Source: Reichenbachiella sp. 5M10
Lineage (GTDB): Bacteria; Bacteroidota; Bacteroidia; Cytophagales; Cyclobacteriaceae
Direction: 5' to 3'
Assembly: GCF_002742335.1 (NCBI RefSeq)
Contig: NZ_MDGR01000007.1
Location: 2,050,501 to 2,114,500 of the forward strand
DNA length: 64,000 bases
The translations under genes were made by a program, and so were the position numbers. Below the pieces are notes generated by a model. That model was not told where the DNA came from and ran no database searches. It saw nothing but the letters and a program-made list of their open reading frames with translations. Numbering within the stretch: the first letter of the stretch is position 1; every line of letters begins with the position of its first letter. This document shows positions 55,552 to 63,962 of the stretch, one piece after another.

Positions 55552-56712
55552 TTATCTACCAAAGGTCTCTCCGATTCGAAATGTCAAGCTCCAATCCTCT
55601 CTGCCTACTCCTACATCCAGTCCGATATTGATCTTTTCCGAAGGAATCATCCTGTACCGAAGACCTGCTCCAACACTAGGAAGTACCGGAGCCTCAGACA
55701 AGTCTTGCAATTGATCCACAGCCGTACCTACTCCAAGAAAGGCTACCATTCCAAACCTTTTGTAAAGATGCTGACGTAACTCTGCCTGAATGGCATACAC
55801 TTGATCACCTCTGTACTTCCCTTGAGAATACCCACGGAGATCATCCCTCCCAATGAAGTTTTGCCCTTGAAAAGGCACATCACCATCCGCAATATTCGCA
55901 TAGATACGAGAGACCAAGATGGTATTGCTGTTCTTCTTGATGTCCCAAAAATTATTGGCTGCAATTTCATATTGATTGTAATCACTGGTCGCTCCCAAAG
56001 CTTCTCGAATAAAGGAATTTTTGAACTGAATAAAATAGCCATTCGTGGGGTAATTGACGTTGTCTCTACTGTCGTAGAGCATACTGTAGCCTACACTCAT
56101 CATATTCGCACTTTTCGAAGGCAGTTCACCTGTGAGCGGATTTTCTATATCATAGACAGTAGTAGCCCATTGTGCATTGAACAATCCTCCCACATAGAGT
56201 TTGGGTAGTACTCTACGCCTGGCATCCAAGACCAAAAACTGTGTATTGGTAGTAAAGTCCACCCATATGCCACCGTCATATACTTCGCCAACAGGTGGAG
56301 GCAAATTGGGCAAGCCTTGAAAATACTGAAAGAAAATCTCTCCCGTCCCCCCTACCAGTTTCAGCCGCCATCGATCCTCTCTCAGATAGAATTGCTGAAC
56401 ACCCAAAGCCATGTAGGTTTTGCTTGTCGAATACATCCCCATGAGCATCGTCGATGATGAAGGAGATAGCGTATCCTTTGGGCTGACTTTGTAATACATG
56501 GACCCCATCACCCCCAGCATGAAGCCAAAAGACCGGTTGTAGTTGGGCATTGGGATGGCTGCAAAGGTAACTTTCTTGGTAGAGTCCTTAGGAGCTCGTT
56601 TGACTTGAGCCTGCACTGGTGTACTTGCCCATGGTAATACTAAACACAGCGACAGCATCCATCGCACAATGAGAAATTTGAACCGAGTGAAAAAAGGCAA
56701 AACAACAGGCAT
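55552..56712 (-). CDS. Omp85-superfamily outer-membrane protein (copy 2, divergent)
   Basis: 386 aa. Signal with LIVRWMLSLCLVLPWASTPVQA. LRGYSQGKYRGDQVYAIQAE is the conserved Omp85 L6 motif; LYDSRDNVNYPTNGYFIQFK is the strand-turn typical of D15 barrels. No POTRA repeats. Ends with TFRIGETFGR. An FNR-like palindrome lies 81 bases upstream of the start. Confidence 0.85.
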   Translation of the reverse strand: MPVVLPFFTRFKFLIVRWMLSLCLVLPWASTPVQAQVKRAPKDSTKKVTFAAIPMPNYNRSFGFMLGVMGSMYYKVSPKDTLSPSSSTMLMGMYSTSKTYMALGVQQFYLREDRWRLKLVGGTGEIFFQYFQGLPNLPPPVGEVYDGGIWVDFTTNTQFLVLDARRRVLPKLYVGGLFNAQWATTVYDIENPLTGELPSKSANMMSVGYSMLYDSRDNVNYPTNGYFIQFKNSFIREALGATSDYNQYEIAANNFWDIKKNSNTILVSRIYANIADGDVPFQGQNFIGRDDLRGYSQGKYRGDQVYAIQAELRQHLYKRFGMVAFLGVGTAVDQLQDLSEAPVLPSVGAGLRYRMIPSEKINIGLDVGVGREDWSLTFRIGETFGR

Positions 56713-56793
56713 GTTAGAGAGAATTGAAACGAATACGTATGAAGTTATAATTTTATACTTAGAATAAAAGGCATCTACATGTTTGACATCCCG

Positions 56794-56805
56794 TGATTTT
56801 GATCA
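56794..56805. promoter_or_regulatory. FNR-like palindrome upstream of Omp85 copy 2
   Basis: TGATTTTGATCA: exact TGAT-N4-ATCA core, 81 bases upstream of the Omp85 ATG, almost the same distance as the ccoNO site. It overlaps the stop codon of the preceding gene. No convincing -7 element is seen between it and the gene. Confidence 0.4.
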
Positions 56806-57183
56806 TAATACATGGTACCACTGCTCAATTGTAGGCCAATACTGCTCCCTGCCCTTCCCGCTCATCCAATAGCTCACTGCATTCACTACGTTGCTCCAGA
56901 GGGTTCTCTCAGTCCTAGCGTTCATGATTTCATCTACCAACCACTTCTCATCAAAACCTGTCCACTCCCCTGCTATGCTATACAAATTCTTTTGCAAAAC
57001 AGGAAACACCTCGAGACGATCAATGGACCTTACTTCTTTCAGCGAATATGGGCTATCCTTGATCTTTCCAGCGATATATTTCAATTCAGCTTCTCCTAGC
57101 TGGGTATCAAGGTACAACTGTGACAAGACGACCCACATCTCCCTCCGCTGTGCCTGTTCTAGTAGTGTTGACATAGGATTCAA
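56803..57183 (-). CDS. DUF7079-like cytoplasmic protein
   Basis: 126 aa, no signal. WVVLSQLYLDTQLGEAELKY, DSPYSLKEVRSIDRLEVFPVL and NLYSIAGEWTGFDEKWLVD match, from memory, the order of blocks in a small family (DUF7079) known mainly from proteobacteria. Function unknown. The only clearly non-exported product in the envelope island, 28 bases after the preceding barrel gene. Confidence 0.65.
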   Translation of the reverse strand: MNPMSTLLEQAQRREMWVVLSQLYLDTQLGEAELKYIAGKIKDSPYSLKEVRSIDRLEVFPVLQKNLYSIAGEWTGFDEKWLVDEIMNARTERTLWSNVVNAVSYWMSGKGREQYWPTIEQWYHVL

Positions 57184-57211
57184 TAACTAAAGCACTGCAA
57201 ATCATCAACCA

Positions 57212-58048
57212 TCACATGGGCAAATACCATCGAAAACCCAACCGAACACCAAAATTATTGAGATTTCGTGAGTAGCCCTTTGATCGATAAGCCATAAACT
57301 CAGGCTCTATGTACGCGTTGTACTTCAGTTTGCCGGCCCACACATACCCGATGCGAAAATCCATGGGGAGAGCCACTTTGCCCGTCTCATAGTCAATTTG
57401 CCATTCGGGTTCGATTCCAGCATAGACTCCATTGGCCCAAGTATAGAAAATGTTGGGTTGTAGCACAGCATACATGGACTCTCCATATTCATCATTTTTG
57501 CTGACACTAAAAAAATTTTCCCAGATCCAATACATTTGCCAATTTCCAATATCTGTAAAGGTCACTGTAAAAGCAGGTCCGACTTGCCACTGTGGCGAAC
57601 CGAGTTCATTTTTTGATGCCGTAGGAATTGTCAAATTCCATCCAGCCCCAAACTGACCCCAATCCTTTTTGGCCAAAATAAAAAATTGATTCAAGGTCAG
57701 ATCGCCAAGCCCTGTGGGCTTTCCTCCTGGAGCGGTATTGACAAACCCAATGATTCGGATCAACTGCGAAAATGGCAAAACGAGTCCCTTTTGGACGGGG
57801 ATGATCCCCCGCACACGAAAATTCTGAGCCACTCCACTTTGGTTCTCAGTATGGGTAATGATGAACTCCTCGAGTTGCAACTGCCAAGCGAGCGTCGTAG
57901 GATTAATCACTTCTTGAGAAAGAGCTACTGAGGTCTTGTCTCCCGATTGCTCTTCTTGTGCACGACCCTCCCACGAGCCCAACAAAATCAAGATCAGCAG
58001 TGCACAACTGCTGATCTTGATAAAACCACGATACATGATGCTACTCAT
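57212..58048 (-). CDS. outer-membrane barrel, neuromedin-U-like porin family (copy 1)
   Basis: 278 aa, signal ISSCALLILILLGSWEGRAQ. Barrel strands with NFRVRGIIPVQKGLVLPFSQ, GLGDLTLNQFFILAK and IPTASKNELGSPQWQVGPAF; the GLGD and PTAS...LG...W.VGP pattern recurs in the barrels at 62.2 and 63.1 kb. Likely passive channel. Six bases after the HAD phosphatase gene. Confidence 0.78.
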   Translation of the reverse strand: MSSIMYRGFIKISSCALLILILLGSWEGRAQEEQSGDKTSVALSQEVINPTTLAWQLQLEEFIITHTENQSGVAQNFRVRGIIPVQKGLVLPFSQLIRIIGFVNTAPGGKPTGLGDLTLNQFFILAKKDWGQFGAGWNLTIPTASKNELGSPQWQVGPAFTVTFTDIGNWQMYWIWENFFSVSKNDEYGESMYAVLQPNIFYTWANGVYAGIEPEWQIDYETGKVALPMDFRIGYVWAGKLKYNAYIEPEFMAYRSKGYSRNLNNFGVRLGFRWYLPM

Positions 58049-58054
58049 CAGTCA

Positions 58055-59104
58055 CTATTTCAATTCAAAAGGATAGATTACTTTCCAGTCGTCCTTCATG
58101 CTAGCCACGGTCCATCCTTTTTCTGTGGCTTCATCGAGACCTTTGTCAAAATGCCCCACCGCCGATTTTCTATCATATGCCCATTCTCTGACCGAGTCTG
58201 TATGATGGATATACAGCTGAAACGATTTCAATTTATTAGAATCTGCCCACCTAAGCATCTGCAAATCTCCATCAGAGTTGCCCACAGCAAACACTGGCTT
58301 ACTACCGATGTATCTATGAATCCCTACAGGTTTTCCTTCTTTGTCGTCATTGAGATCCAGCTCCGGGAGTCGGTTGATGACTGGTTTGCCATCATTATAA
58401 TCATATTCGATCTTGAAACTACTCCCTACCACTTGATTGCGCGGGATACCATACACACCTTCTGCCCATGGTCTCATGAAATCAATCCCACCGCCTGATA
58501 CAATGAAGGTTTTGAATCCGTTGGCTCTCAAATACACGAGCAATTCCAGCATCGGTTGATACACCAATTCTGTAAAAACCTTATTTTTAGTCGGGTGCTT
58601 GGCTGTAGCGATCCAATCTTTTACCAAAGTCTCAAATTGATCGGTAGTGATCCCTGCATGAGTCGTCATGATAAGCTCCACCAACCCCTTTTCACCTTGT
58701 GCCATCAAAGCCTGCATGTCGCCTTCGAGAACTGCTTGAAAGGGCTGCTGATTTTTCCACTCCGGGTGATCCACCGCCATAGCTTTCACTCTATCCAGTG
58801 CAAAATATAACTGTACATACATTGGTTTTTCGGTCCACAGCGTACCGTCATTGTCCAAGGTCGCAATACGGTCTGCTTTGGGTATGAAACTGGCACTATT
58901 TCGATCAGTCACTTCATGGACATAACTGAGGATGGCCTTTTTAGTTGGACCATCGTTCCACGAAGGCAAGGGATCCTTGGATTCTGTTATCTCTGACTGA
59001 GCCTCAGTTTGCTTTTCTGTAAGAGAACTGCAGGCAAACCCACCTATACATACGAAAGCATACAGCATCGTTTTTACATGGGATATAAAGCGAATTTTAT
59101 TCAT
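58055..59104 (-). CDS. HAD-family phosphatase lipoprotein
   Basis: 349 aa. Lipoprotein signal ending at IGGFACSSL, so envelope-located. HAD motif I is RIATLDNDGTLW (DxD), motif II FIVSGGGIDFMRPW, motif IV region FAVGNSDGDLQMLRW. An acid phosphatase-like activity in the periplasm or at the surface is expected; substrate unknown. Placed between a barrel gene and Omp85 copy 3, near a sulfatase, suggesting removal of phosphate and sulfate groups from one class of compounds (inference). Confidence 0.85.
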   Translation of the reverse strand: MNKIRFISHVKTMLYAFVCIGGFACSSLTEKQTEAQSEITESKDPLPSWNDGPTKKAILSYVHEVTDRNSASFIPKADRIATLDNDGTLWTEKPMYVQLYFALDRVKAMAVDHPEWKNQQPFQAVLEGDMQALMAQGEKGLVELIMTTHAGITTDQFETLVKDWIATAKHPTKNKVFTELVYQPMLELLVYLRANGFKTFIVSGGGIDFMRPWAEGVYGIPRNQVVGSSFKIEYDYNDGKPVINRLPELDLNDDKEGKPVGIHRYIGSKPVFAVGNSDGDLQMLRWADSNKLKSFQLYIHHTDSVREWAYDRKSAVGHFDKGLDEATEKGWTVASMKDDWKVIYPFELK

Positions 59105-59158
59105 TTTTATGATCAGTTATTGGTTTTACATATGTACAAATGTCCCTTGAGACACAAA

Positions 59159-60313
59159 CTAATTTCTATCATTCCAGAAAGAGCCTATCACAATATACCA
59201 GCCTATGTCATCATTGGACTTGGCGATATCTACCCCAGCACGCAACTTGAATTTACGCGCCATCAGGTAACGAAACCCCGTTCCATAATTGTGCACTAGT
59301 TCCACATCGGCAAAAGATTCTTCCTTGGTGGGTGCTTTGGCTAATCCGCCAAATGCGACTACACTCCATCTCAAAGTCAGATCATAGCGTTGCTCTGTTT
59401 CAAGCACGTACGTTTGATCACCCTGGTAGCGTGCCTTAGGTACTCCTCGCAAATTGATACTTGGTTTCATATAAAAAGGTGCGTCCCCAAACTGCATCGC
59501 ACCTTCAAAACGAAAGCCACTCACCCAGTTTTTTGTAGGCTGGATGAATTCAAAAATACCGATATGAAAATTTTGAAAACTAAAATCACTACCTGTCCAA
59601 GGCTCACTCACACGGTAATCCGATGTCACGTACAACCCCTTGTCTGGCGTAAAGACATTGTCTCGTTTGTCAAAGTCCAACGTAATCCCTACGTTGCTTA
59701 TAGAATGGGGGTCAATGGCATTTTTGATAAAATCCGGCGTTTGGTTAAACTCAGGATGCACATCATTGTGCAAATAAAAATACTCCACTCCCATGTATAG
59801 ATCCGTCTCTGCTACTTGTCTCAGTAGTGCACCATATGCACCGAGCATGTCCATATTGAATGAGAACTCTCTGTCACCCAATACCGGTAGGTTTCGGTAA
59901 AAATCCATATTGACATCTCCGTACATCGCTCCCACACGGTACTTGAGATGATGCTGAGGCAAAGAAGCGACCCTCATCCCACCAAAAGCCCAAGACTTGT
60001 TGGCAGAATACCCCACAAAGGCTGCAGTGATATTGGGCGGAGTGTATTTCCCTTCGACTTGGTGTTTGTTGGGTGCGATAAATATCGGTGTAAACATCAC
60101 TCCAATGTTGCCTAGAGCTGGTTCGGTAATAATTTGTGGTACTGGAATGAAGCCATGATAATCTATCAAGAAATCACTCATATCTATTTTGCCATCTAGC
60201 GAATCCTTGAGCACTTTCAAACTCATTTTTTCTTTGGTCTCAGCGTGATCATCTTGTGCAACAGACACCAAGTTTTGAGTGAGCCAAAACAAAAGTAAAA
60301 TCTTATATTTCAT
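59159..60313 (-). CDS. Omp85-superfamily outer-membrane protein without POTRA domains (copy 3)
   Basis: 384 aa, signal MKYKILLLFWLTQNLVSVAQ. L6 motif LRGVPKARYQGDQTYVLE; D15-type DFDKRDNVFTPDKGLYVTSD. About half identical by eye to copy 1 at 52 kb over the whole length (SDFLID, PQIITEP, PPNIT, YFYLHND/YLFLVNE regions), so the two are true paralogues. 54 bases before the HAD gene in the same orientation. Confidence 0.85.
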   Translation of the reverse strand: MKYKILLLFWLTQNLVSVAQDDHAETKEKMSLKVLKDSLDGKIDMSDFLIDYHGFIPVPQIITEPALGNIGVMFTPIFIAPNKHQVEGKYTPPNITAAFVGYSANKSWAFGGMRVASLPQHHLKYRVGAMYGDVNMDFYRNLPVLGDREFSFNMDMLGAYGALLRQVAETDLYMGVEYFYLHNDVHPEFNQTPDFIKNAIDPHSISNVGITLDFDKRDNVFTPDKGLYVTSDYRVSEPWTGSDFSFQNFHIGIFEFIQPTKNWVSGFRFEGAMQFGDAPFYMKPSINLRGVPKARYQGDQTYVLETEQRYDLTLRWSVVAFGGLAKAPTKEESFADVELVHNYGTGFRYLMARKFKLRAGVDIAKSNDDIGWYIVIGSFWNDRN

Positions 60314-60399
60314 ACAGGTTGAATCAAAAACACAACAATAGACAAGTGAAGATAAACAGTATCAACAACAACGCCTTATGAGACCATACATTTGATAAA

Positions 60400-60449
60400 A
60401 AAGGCTGTCCCAGTCTCTCCAGATTACGGATCAAACTAGAACAGCCTTT
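60400..60449 (-). terminator. terminator after the sulfatase gene
   Basis: Arms AAAGGCTGT (60400-60408) and ACAGCCTTT (60441-60449) with a long loop; on the minus strand the stem is followed by a T run. It lies just downstream of the sulfatase stop. Confidence 0.55.
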
Positions 60450-60469
60450 GTTCAAAGATTTACTTGCAC

Positions 60470-62023
60470 CTAATGGCCGGCATGAGCCGAGTCTTGTAGT
60501 TTTCTCATCACCTCATCCAAATTGAAAGAAGCAGGTTTTTGTCTTGGTGGATAATCCACAAATGTCTGTAGAAACTGCCCCACATAAGCCTGTGCAGGTA
60601 CAAACACATAGGCATTGGACAACACCCAATCCCAATAAGTATTGGAAATAAAGTCCGCTGTCTCGTAAGGATCTGCTCTGAGATCAAACAACTTAGGCAA
60701 CCTCAAAGGAACGAAAGGCTCTGCCCAAACATCCAAAGTACCTTTCGATCGCTGTTCCATAAATACCAACTTCCAATTTTCGTAACGCAAGCCTACCAAC
60801 TGTCCATCGTCATTGAAGTAAAAGAAAGATTCACGAGGAGATCTTTCTTCCTTGCCTGTAAGGTATGGCAAGATATTGTATCCATCCAAATGCACTTTGA
60901 AAGTCTTTCCATCTGCCTTATGTCCTTTCAACAGTTTGTCACTGATTTTAGGTTCACCGGCTGCTGCCAGCAAAGTCGGCAACCAATCCAAGCCACTGAC
61001 GATCTCATTGGAGATACTGCCTGGCTCAATCTGACCTGGCCATCTGATCATAGCAGGTACACGATAGGCTCCTTCCCAGTTGGTCACTTTCTCACTTCTA
61101 AACGGGCTCAAACCTGCATCAGGCCAAGAGTTCTTGTGTGGACCATTGTCTGTAGAATAGATCACGATGGTATTGTCATCCACTCCTAGCTCCTTGAGCT
61201 TATCCAAGATTGTACCAACATGCCTGTCGTGCTCCATCATACCGTCCGCATATTCGGTCGGTGCAGTGAGTCCTGCAGGGCTACGGTTCTCTTCTTTCAC
61301 GTGGGTATAGAGATGCATTCTAGTAGCGTTCCACCACACGAAAAATGGCTTATCATCGTTCACTTGACGTTCCATAAAATCCATAGCTGCAGCAGACGTC
61401 TCATCATCGATGGTTTCCATTCTCTTCTTGGTCAATGGTCCCGTATCTTCGATTTTGCCATCGGCAGTACTATGAATCACACCTCTTGGTCCAAACTTCT
61501 TTCTGAAATCATCTCCTTGTGGGTAGTTGTGTCTTTCTGGCTCCTCTTCCGCGTTGAGGTGGTAGAGGTTCCCAAAAAACTCATCAAAGCCATGGGCCGT
61601 AGGCAAAAATTTATCTTTGTCGCCCAAGTGGTTTTTCCCAAACTGGCCAGTCGCATATCCCAAAGGCTTGAGCAACTCGGCTATCGTCGGATCTTCGGCT
61701 TGTAGACCCAGATCAGCTCCTGGCATTCCTACTTTGGCAAGACCTGTACGATATGTACACTGCCCGGTGATAAAAGTCGAACGACCCGCTGTACAAGATT
61801 GCTCCGAATAGTAATCTGTAAAAATCATACCATCTTTGGCAATCTGATCAATGTTGGGGGTACGGTACCCCACCAGACCCATAGAATAGGCCGAAATATT
61901 GGTTTGCCCAATATCATCACCAAATATCACCAAGATATTTGGCTTTTTCTTTTTCTGAGCTTCCGCTAGGGGCGCGCACAACACGGCGGCTACCAGCAGA
62001 AGTAAGGCTGATTTTCGTTTCAT
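60470..62023 (-). CDS. exported Cys-type sulfatase
   Basis: 517 aa, signal KSALLLLVAAVLCAPLAEAQ. Sulfatase family S1: ILVIFGDDIGQTN (metal-binding Asp pair), SCTAGRSTFITGQ with the modifiable Cys77 in C-x-A-x-R, and YSTDNGPHKNSWPDAG. Cys77 must be converted to formylglycine; no formylglycine-generating enzyme is in the window. Substrate cannot be told from sequence; arylsulfatase-like. The neighbouring HAD and porins suggest uptake after desulfation. Confidence 0.92.
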   Translation of the reverse strand: MKRKSALLLLVAAVLCAPLAEAQKKKKPNILVIFGDDIGQTNISAYSMGLVGYRTPNIDQIAKDGMIFTDYYSEQSCTAGRSTFITGQCTYRTGLAKVGMPGADLGLQAEDPTIAELLKPLGYATGQFGKNHLGDKDKFLPTAHGFDEFFGNLYHLNAEEEPERHNYPQGDDFRKKFGPRGVIHSTADGKIEDTGPLTKKRMETIDDETSAAAMDFMERQVNDDKPFFVWWNATRMHLYTHVKEENRSPAGLTAPTEYADGMMEHDRHVGTILDKLKELGVDDNTIVIYSTDNGPHKNSWPDAGLSPFRSEKVTNWEGAYRVPAMIRWPGQIEPGSISNEIVSGLDWLPTLLAAAGEPKISDKLLKGHKADGKTFKVHLDGYNILPYLTGKEERSPRESFFYFNDDGQLVGLRYENWKLVFMEQRSKGTLDVWAEPFVPLRLPKLFDLRADPYETADFISNTYWDWVLSNAYVFVPAQAYVGQFLQTFVDYPPRQKPASFNLDEVMRKLQDSAHAGH

Positions 62024-62231
62024 AGGATAATCATTAAGTTTATATACAATTGTCTAAAGTTAGTACATGCTACAATAAACAAGCTTTGATTTTTTTGCTT
62101 TTTTGATGATCATATTAGCTACCCTCACCCCCCTACATCAGTTAATCACTTGACTGACAAACAAATACAACTCATCGTAGTACATACAAAGTCTCATTAG
62201 GCACTCATGAACTACAAAAGTTCAACAACAA

Positions 62232-63035
62232 CTATGGTTTGATGAACTGCAAGTTGATCCCTGTGAAGACTTGCAACTGTGGCTGTGTGCCTTTGTGCAG
62301 CATGGAATACTGAGGTTCTATGAAACAGTTGAATACCGTATTGCCCACTTTGACCACCTTGCCGATCCCTAAGGCCATAGGCACGGCATAAGACTCGTTT
62401 TCAAAATCAAAGTACCAGATTGGTGCACCTCTCAGGTAGAGTCCTTTGCCCAACTGCCAGAAATAGAAGGGCTGGATCGCGGAGTTGTTGGTATCCGCAC
62501 GATCATCATCTCCCGCGATAGAGGTCTGCCAAGTAATCAATCCCCCAAGTTGAAACTGTGGAGACTTGACCACAAAAGCTACAATAGCAAAGCCTGCCTG
62601 CCACTTGCCCGTGCCTAGTGCATCCTCCGAAGCGGTCGGTGCGGAAATCATCGGGCCGACACCTACCGTAGCATTAGCCTTGGAGATGAAATTGTACGAC
62701 ATGAAGGCATTGATATCACCCAAGCCATTTTCAGCGTTGACGATCCCTGTACCATCTGGCATAGCAACTGTACTGAGTGGTGCAGACACCCTCAGCAACA
62801 GCTTGCCAGACGAGAACGGCTTGGCAAATCTCACCCACGAGGTATTAAGGTATGCATCGTCAGGTGCGTCTGTCAGCTTAGGCATGTAGTAGTTGTGAAA
62901 ATTAAGTGCTGTCATGTTTGCCAGTGGATTGTTGGCCTGTGCAGCGCTTGGCGCTGCTTCCTTTTGCTCCTCTTGGGCATAACTCATCCCAAGTGAAAGG
63001 ATCATGATACAAAGAGTTAATAATGTCTTTTTCAT
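62232..63035 (-). CDS. outer-membrane barrel, neuromedin-U-like porin family (copy 2)
   Basis: 267 aa, signal MKKTLLTLCIMILSLGMSYAQ. ENGLGDINAFMSYNFISK and ISAPTASEDALGTGKWQAG show the same GLGD/PTAS...LG pattern as the 57-kb barrel; GGLITWQTSIAGDD and final strand GINLQFIKP complete a 12- to 14-strand-type barrel. 21 bases after the third family member. Confidence 0.8.
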   Translation of the reverse strand: MKKTLLTLCIMILSLGMSYAQEEQKEAAPSAAQANNPLANMTALNFHNYYMPKLTDAPDDAYLNTSWVRFAKPFSSGKLLLRVSAPLSTVAMPDGTGIVNAENGLGDINAFMSYNFISKANATVGVGPMISAPTASEDALGTGKWQAGFAIVAFVVKSPQFQLGGLITWQTSIAGDDDRADTNNSAIQPFYFWQLGKGLYLRGAPIWYFDFENESYAVPMALGIGKVVKVGNTVFNCFIEPQYSMLHKGTQPQLQVFTGINLQFIKP

Positions 63036-63056
63036 GGTGAATGTTTTTGTGTCTGT

Positions 63057-63905
63057 TTAGAATATTACTTGAAATTGCACAATTGCTTCCCAATTTCCAA
63101 CAATGGAAGGTCTTACTGCATTGTAAAATAGTTGCGCTGTAGCGCAGTAAAACAGACCGGACTTTCCGATCTGAAAAGTTTTGCCTCCTCCTCCGCCCAC
63201 CGGCAGTAGCAGTTGCTCGCCCTCGTCGGCTCGCCAGTTGTTGATCACCGTGGCGTTGCTCTCAATAAACCAGCCCTTGGGCAGGTTGTAGTAAGTGAAG
63301 TATTGGAAGTTGAAGCTGTTGACCTGATTGACTCCCTCACCTCCGAGCGACCAATAGTTTTGCACTACAAAACCACCCGAAAACTTGTCGCCACCGTGAT
63401 TCAACAAGAAAGAGGGCCCCATGCTCACGCGGTTGCTACCCAATGCTGCATTGGTGCGGGTGGGCAGCTGTATCGCCGGGCCGATGCCCCAGCTTACCTG
63501 TCCCTTTTTCTCTATCGAAGAAAAGTAGCCATTGAAAAGGATGTTGCCCAGACCACTGGCTCTCGCCGTAGCATCTCCAGAAGAAGAAACTGACACTAAA
63601 GGCACATGCGACACCCCCCCTACAGCAGGTATCCCCTGAAATGGAATAATGGTATAGGTGATCAGCTTGATATTTTTAGCGATTTTGAATGGCCAAACAG
63701 GCTGGACCGAGAAAGACTGTGCCACGCCTTCACCGACGGGCAGTAGGACTTCCTGCAAATAAACACTCCGCAAACCTGCGACGGGGTCTTGTCGCTTTTT
63801 GGCCATTTCTTCTACGGAAAGGGTCTGTAGGCTGTCGGTTTGGGCGAGTGTGCTGAAAGAAATACTCAGACAGAGTACAAAAAGGTATGATTGAAGAGGT
63901 TTCAT
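63057..63905 (-). CDS. outer-membrane barrel, neuromedin-U-like porin family (copy 3)
   Basis: 282 aa, signal MKPLQSYLFVLCLSISFSTLAQ. ASGLGNILFNGYFSSIEK and IQLPTRTNAALGSNRVSMGP are the family landmarks; ends in VIF, a Bam-targeting terminal Phe. First complete gene of the minus-strand run ending at 51.5 kb. Confidence 0.8.
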   Translation of the reverse strand: MKPLQSYLFVLCLSISFSTLAQTDSLQTLSVEEMAKKRQDPVAGLRSVYLQEVLLPVGEGVAQSFSVQPVWPFKIAKNIKLITYTIIPFQGIPAVGGVSHVPLVSVSSSGDATARASGLGNILFNGYFSSIEKKGQVSWGIGPAIQLPTRTNAALGSNRVSMGPSFLLNHGGDKFSGGFVVQNYWSLGGEGVNQVNSFNFQYFTYYNLPKGWFIESNATVINNWRADEGEQLLLPVGGGGGKTFQIGKSGLFYCATAQLFYNAVRPSIVGNWEAIVQFQVIF

Positions 63906-63918
63906 TCGTAGTTAAAAG

Positions 63919-63951
63919 AGCCCTTCAAGGGTTTTGAACCCTTGAAGGGCT
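63919..63951 (-). terminator. hairpin upstream of the porin gene
   Basis: Perfect 15-bp inverted repeat, arms 63919-63933 and 63937-63951, loop TTG. It lies 13 bases before the start of the barrel gene and after the possible end of another minus-strand gene. On the minus strand the stem is followed by TTTTAAC, so it may terminate that upstream gene or attenuate the island. Confidence 0.6.
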
Positions 63952-63962
63952 AATCATCAAAA

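Noticed and set aside
55264-55779. 171-codon plus-strand frame across the gap and the end of the Omp85 gene
   Set aside because: It is antisense to the remnant and to conserved barrel sequence; composition is that of a reverse-strand shadow.
62100-62125. TGATGATCA upstream of the sulfatase as an FNR-like site
   Set aside because: The half sites are separated by one base, not four, so it does not fit a CRP/FNR dimer.
51464-63905. The envelope island as a polysaccharide-utilisation locus
   Set aside because: No SusC/SusD-like pair, no glycoside hydrolase, no hybrid two-component or ECF/anti-sigma regulator was found.
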